Notes: generated by a model from the sequence alone, not told the origin. 64,000 nt of DNA from Methanobacterium_D sp040373355 (GCF_047495555.1 NZ_CP166866.1:868001-932000); one strand, 5' to 3'. Positions 26,599 to 36,496 are shown, numbered from the stretch's first letter. Made by a program: numbers and translations.

Positions 26599-27951
26599 AT
26601 GCCATTGGCTATAATTGCATTTATAGTCATAATGCTAATTCCTATGAATGGTTTAAGCGCTCCAGGACATGCAGCAATTGCACTGCTTGTATTTGCAGTA
26701 ATAATGTGGGCAACAGAGGCTGTACATCTAGCCGTTACATCATTGATAATACTTTTTATACAGCCCATTATTGGTGTTGCAAGTTTTAATGATGCTGTAA
26801 TTGGTTTTGCAAATCCTATTATCTTTCTTATGATTGGAGGATTTATAATTGCTGAGGCAATACGAAAGAGTGGACTTGCACAACGTATGACTTACTTAAT
26901 GCTCAGTAAAGTGGGCGTTACTCCAAGTAGAAGTCTTTTTGTAGCTGTTTTTTCAACAGGGATACTTTCTGCGTGGATTGAAAATGTTGTAGCATTTGCT
27001 ATGCTCTTACCAATTATAAAAGAAATAATACCATTAATGGGTGTTAATGACCCTGAAAATGGTAACAGTAATTTTGCTAAAGCCATGGTACTTGGAGCTT
27101 CCTACGGTTCTCTAGCGGGAGGATTTGGAACAGAAATAGGAACTGCTCCCAACTTAATGGCTGCAGCATACACTGGAATCCCATTTGCACAATGGATGGT
27201 ATTCGGATTTCCACTTGCAATCATAATGATGATTATAATATGGTTCCTTTTAGGAAGGTTTTTCAAGCCAGAGGTAGAAGGAATAATAGGTGGAAAAGAA
27301 ACCATAATTTCTAAAATGGAAGCATTAGGTTCAATGTCAAGGAATGAAAAAGTAGCATTAAGTATATTGCTATTTACAATATTCCTCTGGATTACAGCAA
27401 GTTATACTGGTCTAAACAGTTATTCGGTTGCTTTAATTGGGGCAGTACTTTTCCTCATATTGGGTATTGTTGACTGGAGAGATGCTCAGACCAATGTAGA
27501 TTGGGGTTTAATAGTCTTCTTTGGGGGTGCACTTTCTTTAGGGGCTGCTTTACTTAATACTGGTGCTGCAGCATGGCTAATAAATGATTTGGTAAGCATG
27601 CTTGGAAGTGATCCATCAATATTGCTTATAACAATTGTACTAATGGTAATAGCAGTCAGTATTACACAAGTAATGTCAAATATTGCATTAGCAGCGATAC
27701 TGGTACCACTATCAGTTACACTCGCTCAAGCACAAGGACAACCCGTAGGAATATATGCTGTTCCAGTAGCAATAGCATGTTCTTTATCATTTATGCTACC
27801 AATGGCTGATCCAACAGTCGCCATGGCATATGGAACGGGATATGTGAAAATAAAAGAAATATTGAAAGCAGGAGTTCCGCTAATAGTAATAGGGATTATT
27901 TTAGCTATAGTGATCCTGTTTATTCCTCAAGTTAGACCATTATTGGGATAA
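26599..27951 (+). CDS. DASS/SLC13-family anion transporter
   Basis: Polytopic membrane protein of 450 residues. GGAFGTEIG-like SYGSLAGGFGTEIGTAPNLM at about 170-189 and a second half-repeat with MSNIALAAILVPLS and LPMADPTVAMAYG near 405 identify the divalent anion:Na+ symporter family (sulfate, dicarboxylate or similar). The start at 26599 is the first ATG but lacks a good ribosome-binding site. The frame is open upstream to 26527, and the strong AGGAGGT lies 140 nt away behind the palindromes, so the 5' end may have been remodelled. Confidence 0.85.
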   Translation: MPLAIIAFIVIMLIPMNGLSAPGHAAIALLVFAVIMWATEAVHLAVTSLIILFIQPIIGVASFNDAVIGFANPIIFLMIGGFIIAEAIRKSGLAQRMTYLMLSKVGVTPSRSLFVAVFSTGILSAWIENVVAFAMLLPIIKEIIPLMGVNDPENGNSNFAKAMVLGASYGSLAGGFGTEIGTAPNLMAAAYTGIPFAQWMVFGFPLAIIMMIIIWFLLGRFFKPEVEGIIGGKETIISKMEALGSMSRNEKVALSILLFTIFLWITASYTGLNSYSVALIGAVLFLILGIVDWRDAQTNVDWGLIVFFGGALSLGAALLNTGAAAWLINDLVSMLGSDPSILLITIVLMVIAVSITQVMSNIALAAILVPLSVTLAQAQGQPVGIYAVPVAIACSLSFMLPMADPTVAMAYGTGYVKIKEILKAGVPLIVIGIILAIVILFIPQVRPLLG

Positions 27952-27962
27952 AGAAACTTATT

Positions 27963-27992
27963 TGCAGATTATATCTGCATTATTTTATTTTT
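27963..27992 (+). terminator. DASS-gene terminator
   Basis: Perfect 7-bp stem TGCAGAT / ATCTGCA with loop TAT, followed by TTATTTTATTTTT. It lies between the convergent DASS and PAS genes. Confidence 0.65.
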
Positions 27993-28037
27993 AAACCAGC
28001 TAAGCTTGAATTATGAATGTATAATATCTATTTTGTT

Positions 28038-29447
28038 TTAATTTTTAGGTAGGGTAATATCTCTCCAAAAAACAGAAATTCCCTCGCTTGAGGGATAAAC
28101 ACTAAAATCATACAATTTATCTATATTATAAATAGATACTGCCTCAAAATGTCGTGTTTTATGATCTTCCATTGCCTTACGAAAAATGTTTTCATAAGTT
28201 GTTTTTGTAAGTTCCGGAAATATTTGCCATAGATTTTGTCCTATAATGTCATCAGATTCAACACCAAAATATTCTGCTGCACATTTGTTAACATAAATAA
28301 AATTCCAGTATTTATCCAATGTAATAAAATTATCTTGAATACTATCTAATATTTCTGTTATCTGACGTTTACTGTGTGTAAGTTCTTCTTCGGCTCTTTT
28401 TCGTTCAGTGTCATCGAAAACATAACCTTTTACTTGAATTAATTCATCATCACCGTTAAAAATTCCAACAACATTAGCAATAACATGAATTCTCATTCCG
28501 TCAGACCGTCTCTGCCAGCTTTGAAAACCCTGAATTTTACGTTCATTTTTAAGCTTAGTGATTATGTAAGGCCAATCAAATGGATTCGATTGTGAAATAT
28601 TCCATTTTAATGCTTGTTCACAACTATAAAAGCCATATATACCTGCAAATGCAGGGTTACACTCGATAATTTCTCCTTCTGGAGTTGCAATAAAATCTCC
28701 AGTTAAATCTTCATCGAAAAGGCGATGGTATTTCTCTTCACTCTCTTTTAGAGCTTCTTCTCCTTTTTTACGCTCAGTGTCATCAAAAATATAACCCCTA
28801 ACTTGAATAAGTTCATTGTAATCGTTAAAAATACCAACTACATTAGCTACTACGTGTATTTTTTTACCATTAGGTTTTTTATGCCAGCTTTGATAATCCT
28901 GAATTTTATATTCATCTTTAAGGAGGGTAATTAAGTCAGCCCAATCTGCAGGATTGAATTTTGAAATATTAGATTGAAAAGCTTCCTCACGAGTTTGAAA
29001 TTCATACATCTCTATAAATGCAGGGTTACACTCGATAATTTCTCCTTCTGGAGTTGCAATAAAATCCCCAGTAAGATCATCTTCAAACCACTGACGATAT
29101 TTATCTTTACTTTTTTGTAGATTCATCTCAGACTTTTCTAAATTTATATACTGAACTAGATAACCAGAATCGGCGATAGTGACTGAATAATATATTGAAG
29201 TGTTGGACTTATGCTTAGAATTAAGATTGATTTGAAAATTAATGTATCCTTTTTTAGTTAACTCTTCCTTTTTTGGAATAATGTTAGGATCATCAAATAA
29301 ATTAACTTCTTTTGATATGTTAAGTTTAAGAGCTACTGCTAATTTTAATGCGGCAGGATTAGCATTAACTAATTTACCTGATTCATCATAAAAGAGAATT
29401 CCGATAGGAGATTTATTAAACATTTCATTTAAATAATTATTTTTCAT
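28038..29447 (-). CDS. PAS-domain-only sensor protein
   Basis: Cytoplasmic protein of 469 residues composed of about four PAS domains and nothing else: a divergent first one (1-115), two closely related ones (about 120-235 and 245-360, both with EDLTGDFIATPEGEIIECNP-like segments), and a fourth (about 370-469) ending DITLPKN. There is no His-kinase, GGDEF or DNA-binding domain. Methanobacteriales often have such proteins acting through protein contact. PAS2 and PAS3 share a 51-nt identical stretch, so the duplication is recent or maintained by conversion. Confidence 0.87.
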   Translation of the reverse strand: MKNNYLNEMFNKSPIGILFYDESGKLVNANPAALKLAVALKLNISKEVNLFDDPNIIPKKEELTKKGYINFQINLNSKHKSNTSIYYSVTIADSGYLVQYINLEKSEMNLQKSKDKYRQWFEDDLTGDFIATPEGEIIECNPAFIEMYEFQTREEAFQSNISKFNPADWADLITLLKDEYKIQDYQSWHKKPNGKKIHVVANVVGIFNDYNELIQVRGYIFDDTERKKGEEALKESEEKYHRLFDEDLTGDFIATPEGEIIECNPAFAGIYGFYSCEQALKWNISQSNPFDWPYIITKLKNERKIQGFQSWQRRSDGMRIHVIANVVGIFNGDDELIQVKGYVFDDTERKRAEEELTHSKRQITEILDSIQDNFITLDKYWNFIYVNKCAAEYFGVESDDIIGQNLWQIFPELTKTTYENIFRKAMEDHKTRHFEAVSIYNIDKLYDFSVYPSSEGISVFWRDITLPKN

Positions 29448-29619
29448 ATCTGTTCCCTTTTAAATTAGCTTATTTAATGAATATCTTATTTTACTATAGA
29501 ATTTTTATATTTGGCCATTAAACTATTATAAGTTCGGTAGATGAATCTATAAGTATAAATTTATAATTTGAGTTATAGATTTATATATTCTAAAATATCC
29601 TCAAAATAATCTTTTAGTA

Positions 29620-30444
29620 TTAATTTTTATATTGTTTGTCTAATTCTGTTTTAATTTTTTCGTGCTTATTTAATGTTGTTTTAAAAATTTCATCAAAAGT
29701 CTGTGGCATATTTTTTTCTAGAATTTTAACTCCTTCTTCTGTTATTCCTCCGGGAGTTGCAACTCTTGAAATTATCTCTTTAAAACTAATTTTTTCTTCA
29801 TAAATGAGTTTTGCAGTACCGTATAGAGTTTTTGCTACCATTTCTTCTGCTTCTTTTATAGTGAAATTTCCGTGTCTTACTCCTGCTTCTGCAAATTGCA
29901 TAAAAATAGAAGCTATAAATGCAGGTGCACAGCTTGTAAGGTCTGAACCTACTTCGAAATCATTTTCAGAAATTATTTTAGTGCTTCCTATTGTTTTAAA
30001 GATTTTATTTACAAATTCAGCATCATCATTAGTTACTTTTTCGTTATGATTGATTAATGAAACGCCATCATTGACCTTTGAAGTTAAACTTGGAATAACC
30101 TTAGTTATTTTTCCATCAAAAACACTTTCAACATTCTCCATGGTTAATCCTGCAGATATATGGATTATATGTGTTTTATCTGAAATTAACTCAATTATGT
30201 TTTCAATTATTTCTTTTACTGCAAATGTTCCAACAAAAATGAATATTCTATCACATTTACTTGCCACATACTGATAATCAGAAGTTATTTCAATTTCAGG
30301 ATATTTATTTTTAATTTTTTGAAGTTTGCTGAAACTTCTATTTGAAATAATAATATCTTTAGGTTCTAAACTACTTGAATTTAACAAACCATTTATTATC
30401 ATACTTCCCATGCTTCCATATCCTATAAATCCAATTTTATTCAT
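29620..30444 (-). CDS. proC: Pyrroline-5-carboxylate reductase-like protein (ProC family)
   Basis: NAD(P)-dependent reductase of 274 residues. The N-terminal Rossmann fold has IGFIGYGSMGSMIINGLL, and the C-terminal dimerisation domain has VATPGGITEEGVKIL, matching ProC, which makes proline. Identity is moderate and another imine reductase role is possible. Start at 30444 is preferred because AAGTGAT lies 4 nt upstream; the in-frame GTG at 30453 is part of that site. Confidence 0.72.
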   Translation of the reverse strand: MNKIGFIGYGSMGSMIINGLLNSSSLEPKDIIISNRSFSKLQKIKNKYPEIEITSDYQYVASKCDRIFIFVGTFAVKEIIENIIELISDKTHIIHISAGLTMENVESVFDGKITKVIPSLTSKVNDGVSLINHNEKVTNDDAEFVNKIFKTIGSTKIISENDFEVGSDLTSCAPAFIASIFMQFAEAGVRHGNFTIKEAEEMVAKTLYGTAKLIYEEKISFKEIISRVATPGGITEEGVKILEKNMPQTFDEIFKTTLNKHEKIKTELDKQYKN

Positions 30445-31017
30445 AGTTATCACTTTTTCAAATCAATGAAATAATTATTCATTATGCTTGTTAATTTTTT
30501 CTAAATATAATAAATCAAGGCCGTTAGTTAATTTTGTTTTAAATAGGATAATCCTCTTCTTTAACTTTCTTTATCATCATTATAAACCCTTTATTTAGCT
30601 TATTTAAGCTTTAGATATTTATATTATCTAAATAATACCATAATCTAATTTATGGTTATTAAACAAGGTTTATAGAATAATATTTCTCTATAATATTAGA
30701 TTAATACATTAATTGGATGTTGTCTAATACCAATCCAATAAATCATTGTTTATATGAATTATTAGCTGATAGAAATAACCCTATTTTTAATGACTTTAAT
30801 TTCAAGTTACTTTAAATTCTATATATTATAAAATTTAGATTTTAAATACCTTTTAAATTGAATTTTTCAGTTAATAAGCACTATATTCTCATAACTTCGT
30901 TCATATACGTGGTTTTAGTGTAACATTGATGAATTATAAGTTTTATATATTATAAATAATAATATAATAATACAAAGTAATATTCATATCTTTAGATTTA
31001 TAGAATGGAGTTAAACC
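30445..31017. other. Long AT-rich intergenic region with three stem-loops
   Basis: 573 nt without a gene. Three inverted repeats lie in tandem: TTTAGATA/TATCTAAA (30610-30632), ACCATAA/TTATGGT (30637-30656) and TAATATT/AATATTA (30678-30698). A TATA box (TTTATATATTATAAA, about 30943) serves the receiver gene. The repeats could belong to a small RNA, or be chance in AT-rich DNA. Confidence 0.35.
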
Positions 31018-31416
31018 ATGTCTGATGAAAGAATTTTAATTATAGAGGATGAAACCATTACTGCAATGGATATCCGCGATATGTTTCAATTTTGGGGATA
31101 TAACACCCTTTCTGTAGCGTCATCTGAAAAAGAAGCGCTTGATATGGCACATGATATTAAACCAGATTTAGCACTTATAAGTCTAGGAGTTAAGAATAAT
31201 AATAGAATTGATTTTGCTAAAAAAATCACTGATAATTATGATACTGCAGTTATATATGTTACTGGATACTTTGATGAAAAAATGATACAATACATGAGGG
31301 CATCTCGCCCATATGGCTTTATATCAAAACCTCTTGATGAAAACCAGCTTAAATATACTGTAGAAAAAGCACTTTACAGGCGAAATCTACATAGAAGAAT
31401 AATCGCCAGTAAATAA
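31018..31416 (+). CDS. Stand-alone receiver-domain protein lacking the phospho-acceptor Asp
   Basis: Single CheY-like domain of 132 residues with no output domain. The acidic pocket (IIEDE, residues 8-12), Thr82 (YVTGY) and Lys104 (ISKPLD) are kept, but the residue at the phosphorylation site is Ser55 (PDLALISLGVK, where relatives have PDL-L-D). It may therefore work as an unphosphorylated binding module or be controlled differently. GGAGTTAAACC precedes the ATG. The nearby PAS-only protein is a possible partner. Confidence 0.85.
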   Translation: MSDERILIIEDETITAMDIRDMFQFWGYNTLSVASSEKEALDMAHDIKPDLALISLGVKNNNRIDFAKKITDNYDTAVIYVTGYFDEKMIQYMRASRPYGFISKPLDENQLKYTVEKALYRRNLHRRIIASK

Positions 31417-31429
31417 ACTCTTTTATTTA
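31410..31429. terminator. Bidirectional terminator between receiver gene and cofG
   Basis: Perfect 8-bp stem TAAATAAA / TTTATTTA with a 4-nt loop, overlapping the stop codons of both convergent genes (31414-31416 and 31423-31425). Confidence 0.6.
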
Positions 31430-32505
31430 AATGAATTTATTTTATTCATTATTTTATCGCTTAAAAAAGTTTCATTAATAAAGCGAGGATATATGGGAAG
31501 CCTTTCATCTAAAAATAAGCCCATTTCTTCAGTCATACTCTTTAATTCATCAATTTCTGGCCATGGTGCCTCTGGATTTACATAATCTTTAGTTACTGGA
31601 GAAACTCCTCCCCAATCATCAGCTCCTGCAAGAAGAAATACTTGTGCATTTTGTTTATTTAGGTTTGGAGGTACTTGAACTCCTATATGTGGAAATAGAA
31701 GTTTGGTTACAGCAACCATTTTCATTATTTCAATTACCGATGGTTCCTTCCATGATTCCATTGGAATTCCGGGTTTAGGCTTGAAATTCTGAATAATTAT
31801 TTCTTGAATATGCCCATATTTATCATTAATTCTCTTTATTTCAAGGAGTGATTTAACGCGCTCTTCAATTGTTTCACCAATACCAATAAGTAGGCCTGTA
31901 GTGAAAGGTATTTTGAGTTTTCCTGCATTTTCAATAGCTTTCATACGTAAATCTGGATCTTTACCTGGACTTTTTTCATGTACCACAGTTTTCATTAACC
32001 GCTTACTTGTAGTCTCAAGCATTAATCCCATTGATGCATTTACTTCTCTAAGTGTTTTCATTTCTTTCTTTTTGAGTATTCCTGGGTTGCTATGGGGTAG
32101 TAAGCCCGTATTATTTAATGTTTCATCACAAATAAAATAAAGATACTCAACCATGCTCTTATATCCTAAGTTTTCTAGAGCATTTTTAACTTCATCTGTT
32201 TCTTCTGCCATTTCTCCAAATGCAAAAAGAGCTTCCCTACATTTCCATTTATCAGCTTCTTTTAAAATAGCAAAAATTTCATTGTATTTCATTAAGATTC
32301 TTGCTTTTTCATCATCGGCAGTTTTTTTAAAGGTACAGTAACCACATTCATTCCTGCATATGTCAGTAAGAGGTAAAAAAACGTTTTTTGAATATGTGAT
32401 TGTATTGGTATTCCTTTTTGACTCTGCAGAAGATAATAAAGATATAATATCATTACCTTTAGCATTTAAAAGTTCTATTAAACCTTCTTTTGAATACTCA
32501 TCCAT
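31423..32505 (-). CDS. cofG: FO synthase subunit CofG (radical SAM)
   Basis: Radical-SAM half of 7,8-didemethyl-8-hydroxy-5-deazariboflavin (FO) synthase, in the F420 pathway. The 360-residue protein has the cluster motif CRNECGYC near 51-58, then KSMVEYLYFICDETL, TTGLLIGIGETIEER and LLAGADDWGGVSPVTKD, all typical of CofG. CofH, its partner, is not in this window. Normal length. Confidence 0.95.
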   Translation of the reverse strand: MDEYSKEGLIELLNAKGNDIISLLSSAESKRNTNTITYSKNVFLPLTDICRNECGYCTFKKTADDEKARILMKYNEIFAILKEADKWKCREALFAFGEMAEETDEVKNALENLGYKSMVEYLYFICDETLNNTGLLPHSNPGILKKKEMKTLREVNASMGLMLETTSKRLMKTVVHEKSPGKDPDLRMKAIENAGKLKIPFTTGLLIGIGETIEERVKSLLEIKRINDKYGHIQEIIIQNFKPKPGIPMESWKEPSVIEIMKMVAVTKLLFPHIGVQVPPNLNKQNAQVFLLAGADDWGGVSPVTKDYVNPEAPWPEIDELKSMTEEMGLFLDERLPIYPRFINETFLSDKIMNKINSFK

Positions 32506-32565
32506 GTTATCTTCCTTAAAAATAAAATTATTTCAAAAAATTTAAATTTCTTTAGAAAAAGATTG

Positions 32566-33003
32566 TTATTCTAAGTTTGCTACAACAACTTCAACAAAAC
32601 GTATTCCAATTCCGCCCTTTTCATCCCAGGTGACTATAAATACTCCCATATCATTTAAAACGCCCATAACAACATCTACATTACAGTTCATAGCTTCTAA
32701 TGAACTTTTCATTGCTTGAATACCTGAAACATCAGTTTCACCTTGGATAGGAACACTTGAACGTATTCGTTCATCCATAATTCCTATGATACTGCCTCCC
32801 TCCTGTGAAAACATGTCTATCTCTTGGGCGCCTATTTTTTTAAGTAGATCTGATAGAATATCGCTAATTTTATCTGAGTCAAACTTCTTTCTACTCATTC
32901 CTCTTACAATTAGAATATTATTAGCATCTAGGGCTGGTCTTGATCCATGAAATGCTTCTAAAGTTTCCATTACTTTTCCTGCAATTTTATGTGTCTGCAT
33001 CAC
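32566..33003 (-). CDS. Conserved methanogen protein (DUF2111-like)
   Basis: Soluble protein of 145 residues with no motif of known function. A hydrophobic core (about 95-145: NVDVVMGVLNDMGVFIVTW) and GSIIGIMDERIRSSVP suggest an alpha/beta fold. I believe it belongs to the methanogen-restricted DUF2111 group but cannot confirm this. It is 19 nt after mptA and probably cotranscribed, so a link to pterin or coenzyme synthesis is possible. Confidence 0.5.
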   Translation of the reverse strand: MMQTHKIAGKVMETLEAFHGSRPALDANNILIVRGMSRKKFDSDKISDILSDLLKKIGAQEIDMFSQEGGSIIGIMDERIRSSVPIQGETDVSGIQAMKSSLEAMNCNVDVVMGVLNDMGVFIVTWDEKGGIGIRFVEVVVANLE

Positions 33004-33022
33004 TGATTATTCCTCCAAAGAA

Positions 33023-33982
33023 TTACTGGCCTTCTGTATCGTCTATGGCCTCAATTTCATATCTAAGTTCACCTAAAGTAGCTACTTTTTCTGCAAAGGC
33101 GTTATGTCTATGTATACTTTCTTCATTAACTTGTCTTACAGTAACAAGGGTATCATCGGGGAAATGTGGAAATTCATGGACAATTTTTTGGACCATATTT
33201 CTTACACAATCTTCAACAAACATTGGATTAGCATGGGCCTGAACAACAATAGCGTTTTCATCTGGCCTTTTTAAGAGTTCACAGACTGATGAGCTCATTG
33301 AGTCTTCTATTATCCTTATAAGCTCTTCTACACGTATAATCTCATGATGAGGTACTTCAATCATGATCATACCTCTGCCTCTCTGATTGTGAGATGCGAG
33401 AGATACTGAATCAAGTACTTTTTCGGTTGTTTCTTCATCTAGAAACTCTAGTAACTTTTCTCTTGAAGTTTCACGCACTGATTCTTGCGCACATGGGCAA
33501 GCAGTCATTCCTATGACTTCTGCACCAATCATTCTTCTTATTACTATGTTATCTCCATCTCTAAAACCTGTAGCGTCAGCCATAATGTTAGTCATTTCCT
33601 GAGTTTTTAAATTGGTTACGGGAGATTTTTTAACCATCATGAGGTCGCTTTTCATACTTACTTCTGCTCTCTTTGCATATTTATGCTTTTTAAGTAATGT
33701 ACTCACTATTTCTGCACAAAGAGATTCTACTTCTACGACTGTACCATCTACAACTTCCTCAAGCACATCACTTATTGCTTCTGGGTTTCTGGACATATGG
33801 ATTCCCCTTTGTTTGCTGGGAAGATCCACAAATGCATCGAATGTAGGTAAAAGTATTATAGGCCGTTTCCCTTCTCTTTCTATTTTTAGAAGTTTTTTAA
33901 CTCCACTTACCCCAACTCTTGTCAGATGCACTGGAATTGTAGGTATTTTATCTTGTGTGTCTGGTAAACATTTGATATTCAA
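33023..33982 (-). CDS. mptA: GTP cyclohydrolase MptA
   Basis: Fe(II)-dependent enzyme that converts GTP to 7,8-dihydro-D-neopterin 2',3'-cyclic phosphate, the first step of methanopterin synthesis. Family features: KIPTIPVHLTRVGVSGVKK, SRNPEAISDVLEE, GMTACPCAQE near 175 and SLCAEIVSTLLKKH. The TTG at 33982 is chosen as start because GGGGTGA lies 5 nt upstream and the resulting 319 residues match the family; a reading from 34075 adds a non-conserved N-terminus. Confidence 0.93.
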   Translation of the reverse strand: MNIKCLPDTQDKIPTIPVHLTRVGVSGVKKLLKIEREGKRPIILLPTFDAFVDLPSKQRGIHMSRNPEAISDVLEEVVDGTVVEVESLCAEIVSTLLKKHKYAKRAEVSMKSDLMMVKKSPVTNLKTQEMTNIMADATGFRDGDNIVIRRMIGAEVIGMTACPCAQESVRETSREKLLEFLDEETTEKVLDSVSLASHNQRGRGMIMIEVPHHEIIRVEELIRIIEDSMSSSVCELLKRPDENAIVVQAHANPMFVEDCVRNMVQKIVHEFPHFPDDTLVTVRQVNEESIHRHNAFAEKVATLGELRYEIEAIDDTEGQ

Positions 33983-34259
33983 AGTTTTCACCCCGATTAG
34001 ATAATAATTACCATCAAAATTTGTTTTTTGACAGTTTTTGATAATTATAATTCTTTTTAGTTTTTTGATTTCCAATAATTTTTAATTATTATTAATTAAA
34101 GTAGCGAGTAACTGATTTATAAATGTAATTAAAAAAATTAACAATTTTATGTTTTTATACTTAAAATTATAATTACCTTAATTGTTTATATATGTTAAAA
34201 TGTATTCGGTAGATTTAGAGATTTAGAGATAATACATTATAAAATTAATGAAAAAAGAT

Positions 34260-34934
34260 TTATTTAAGTATATTTTTAAATTCTTCTGGGCTTAAATCTT
34301 TTAAATTATCTAAAACAACTACTTCTGCATTATATATTTCTTCTGCTCGTTTACCAAATATTTCGCTGGCTTTATCTGCTTCAATAATTACTAGGATCTT
34401 CTTAAGGTTGCGCCCATCAATTTTCCGCTGTATATCATTTTTTAGATGTTCTATTTTCTTCTTTATTCCTCCAAGTGCAGCTTCGGGAATTTTAGGGTTT
34501 AGAATTTTCATATCGTTTGCTTCAAGAGGGACTCCTGCAACTAATATATTCTGGGAGTCCACCCCAAGTTTAGAGAAAACCTTTTTAAAGTTACTTTTAC
34601 TTGTTAAAATTAAAACATCTCCAGAAAGCTTTTTAATTTCTTCCTCTGGACTTTCTTTTTCGATAACGCCAAAATCTGCAAGTATCTGATCTAATTTACT
34701 CCTTACATTTAAAATCTTATCAATGTAAACTTTTGCTTCTTCTTCATTGAGCTTATGGGATGGTCTGCTTGAATAAATGAACTCTTCTGATTCAAGCAAT
34801 TCATTCATAATTTCTCCGTGAAGTTTTGAATTTATTTTCCCTGCAATTGGAGTTTTAAACTTTTTATCTGCAATTTTAGATTTTCCTGCTTCTTCAATTA
34901 ACTGTTGAGCTTGATGGAGTCTTAATTTTTCCAT
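34260..34934 (-). CDS. Conserved methanogen protein, possibly DUF2100
   Basis: Soluble, highly charged protein of 224 residues; helical N-terminal half (about 1-95), then a possible nucleotide-like alpha/beta half (DVLILTSKSNFKKVFSKLG, ILVIIEADKASEIFGKR). No catalytic motif recognised. The ATG at 34934 has GGTGAT 4 nt upstream; an in-frame GTG at 34943 belongs to that site. I think it is a DUF2100-type protein, but with low certainty. Confidence 0.55.
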   Translation of the reverse strand: MEKLRLHQAQQLIEEAGKSKIADKKFKTPIAGKINSKLHGEIMNELLESEEFIYSSRPSHKLNEEEAKVYIDKILNVRSKLDQILADFGVIEKESPEEEIKKLSGDVLILTSKSNFKKVFSKLGVDSQNILVAGVPLEANDMKILNPKIPEAALGGIKKKIEHLKNDIQRKIDGRNLKKILVIIEADKASEIFGKRAEEIYNAEVVVLDNLKDLSPEEFKNILK

Positions 34935-35039
34935 AAGTATCACCTGGATTAATAGGATAGAGATAATCGTTTTTATATAATCATTTTAAATAATTAAGAA
35001 TTATATTTTAAATTTAATCATTAAATTATATAACTTCAT

Positions 35040-36068
35040 CTAAAATTCGTAGAATGAAGAAAATACATCTTTTATCTGTTTTAATATGTTTCGACATTCA
35101 TCTGATACATTAAGTTCTTCTTTAATGTAATCATCTTCTTTCATATTATTTAATCCACTTATCATTTTAACATTACATCTTGAAAGAACATTTAAATTAT
35201 ATCCTCCTTCTAATATTAAGGCCATCGGGCCAGCAATGTTTCCCATTTTATTTATAATATATTCATAGAAGTCATCAGTAAGTTTTAGATTAGAAAGAGG
35301 ATCATCAACATGTCCGTCGAAACCAACATCTAGAAAATAAAAATCAGCATTAAACTTTGAAGTTACGGGAGAAAGAATATTTTCTAAAATGTATATATAA
35401 TCATCTGTAGTTGATCCTGGTGCCATTGGAATGTTAATATTAAACCCTTCACCTTTTCCTGCTCCAATTTCTTCAATAAATCCATCTCCAGGATACAATG
35501 TTTTTGGATTTTGATGGATGGAAATATAGAGGACATCAGGATCACTATAAAAAATTTCTGAGGTTCCATTACCAAAATGAACATCAAAATCAAATATTAA
35601 GAATTTCTTAATTTTAAATGTTTTTCTTAAATATTCTAGCGATATTGCTAAGTTATTAAAAATGCAAAAGCCCATGGATTTAGTTCCTGTAGCATGATGA
35701 CCTGGAGGGCGAGCAATAGAGTAAGCACTTGTTTTTTCATTTAAAACTATTTCTGCCGCTTCAATTGCCCCGCCGGCAGCAAGTTTAGCAATTTCATAAC
35801 TTTCAGGTGTAGCATATGTATCATAATCAATATACCCCCCTCCTCCTTCGCAGAACTTTTTAATGTATTCAACATGCTCTCTTGAATGTACCCTTAAAAG
35901 ATCATTTTCTGTTGCTTTTTGAGGAGATACTATGTCAATTTCATTCCAAATGCCTTTATTTTTTAGAGAATTGATTATGGCATTTAATCGATCTTGATTT
36001 TCGGGATGGGTAGCATTATTATGCCTTTTATATTTTTCAGAATAAATTAAAGATGTCAATTTAAGCAT
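35040..36068 (-). CDS. Histone deacetylase / acetoin-utilisation (AcuC) family deacetylase
   Basis: Zinc-dependent deacetylase, 342 residues. The active site is clear: ARPPGHHA (tandem His), FDFDVHFGNGT (Asp/His ligands) and LDVGFDGHVDDPL (Asp ligand), with LEGGYNL near the end. Possible substrates are acetylated proteins such as archaeal chromatin proteins, or small acetyl-amines such as polyamines. It is single, flanked by conserved methanogen genes. Confidence 0.9.
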   Translation of the reverse strand: MLKLTSLIYSEKYKRHNNATHPENQDRLNAIINSLKNKGIWNEIDIVSPQKATENDLLRVHSREHVEYIKKFCEGGGGYIDYDTYATPESYEIAKLAAGGAIEAAEIVLNEKTSAYSIARPPGHHATGTKSMGFCIFNNLAISLEYLRKTFKIKKFLIFDFDVHFGNGTSEIFYSDPDVLYISIHQNPKTLYPGDGFIEEIGAGKGEGFNINIPMAPGSTTDDYIYILENILSPVTSKFNADFYFLDVGFDGHVDDPLSNLKLTDDFYEYIINKMGNIAGPMALILEGGYNLNVLSRCNVKMISGLNNMKEDDYIKEELNVSDECRNILKQIKDVFSSFYEF

Positions 36069-36110
36069 CCCCTAGTGATAATAACTTTTTTAATATTTAA
36101 AGATTGGGAG

Positions 36111-36434
36111 TTATTTTCCTCCAGGCTTAGTGCTCATTTCATTTTCTTTTTGACGTTGTTCTGCTTCGCTTCCATTAGCACAGAAATAGAGGGAATTTAG
36201 GCCATAGTCGTCTGTTACAGGACATGTTGGGCAGAGACATTGGATTCTATTTATTTCACATTCTTCAGATTTGCCCGTTGCACAGAAAAGAAGTTGATTA
36301 TTTTTGCCCATACATTGATTATAAGTCGGACATTTAGGACATAGGCATAATTTTTTCTCTTCTTCCATACCCTTATTTATTTCTTCTTGAGACATGTTTT
36401 TTAAAGTTTCAATCTGTCTTTCAAATTTATCCAT
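36111..36434 (-). CDS. Cys-rich DUF2769-type protein (copy 1)
   Basis: Small protein of 107 residues with two related Cys clusters: CLCPKCPTYNQC, then LFCATGKSEEC, CLCPTCP and YFCANG. The pattern suits metal binding. The family is DUF2769, of unknown function, found in methanogens. A paralogue lies 62 nt upstream on the same strand, likely the same transcript. Confidence 0.68.
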   Translation of the reverse strand: MDKFERQIETLKNMSQEEINKGMEEEKKLCLCPKCPTYNQCMGKNNQLLFCATGKSEECEINRIQCLCPTCPVTDDYGLNSLYFCANGSEAEQRQKENEMSTKPGGK

Positions 36435-36496
36435 TTTATCACCAAGTAATAATTATATTTAAATAGTTATTAACAATTAGGGATATCAAAAGAAAG

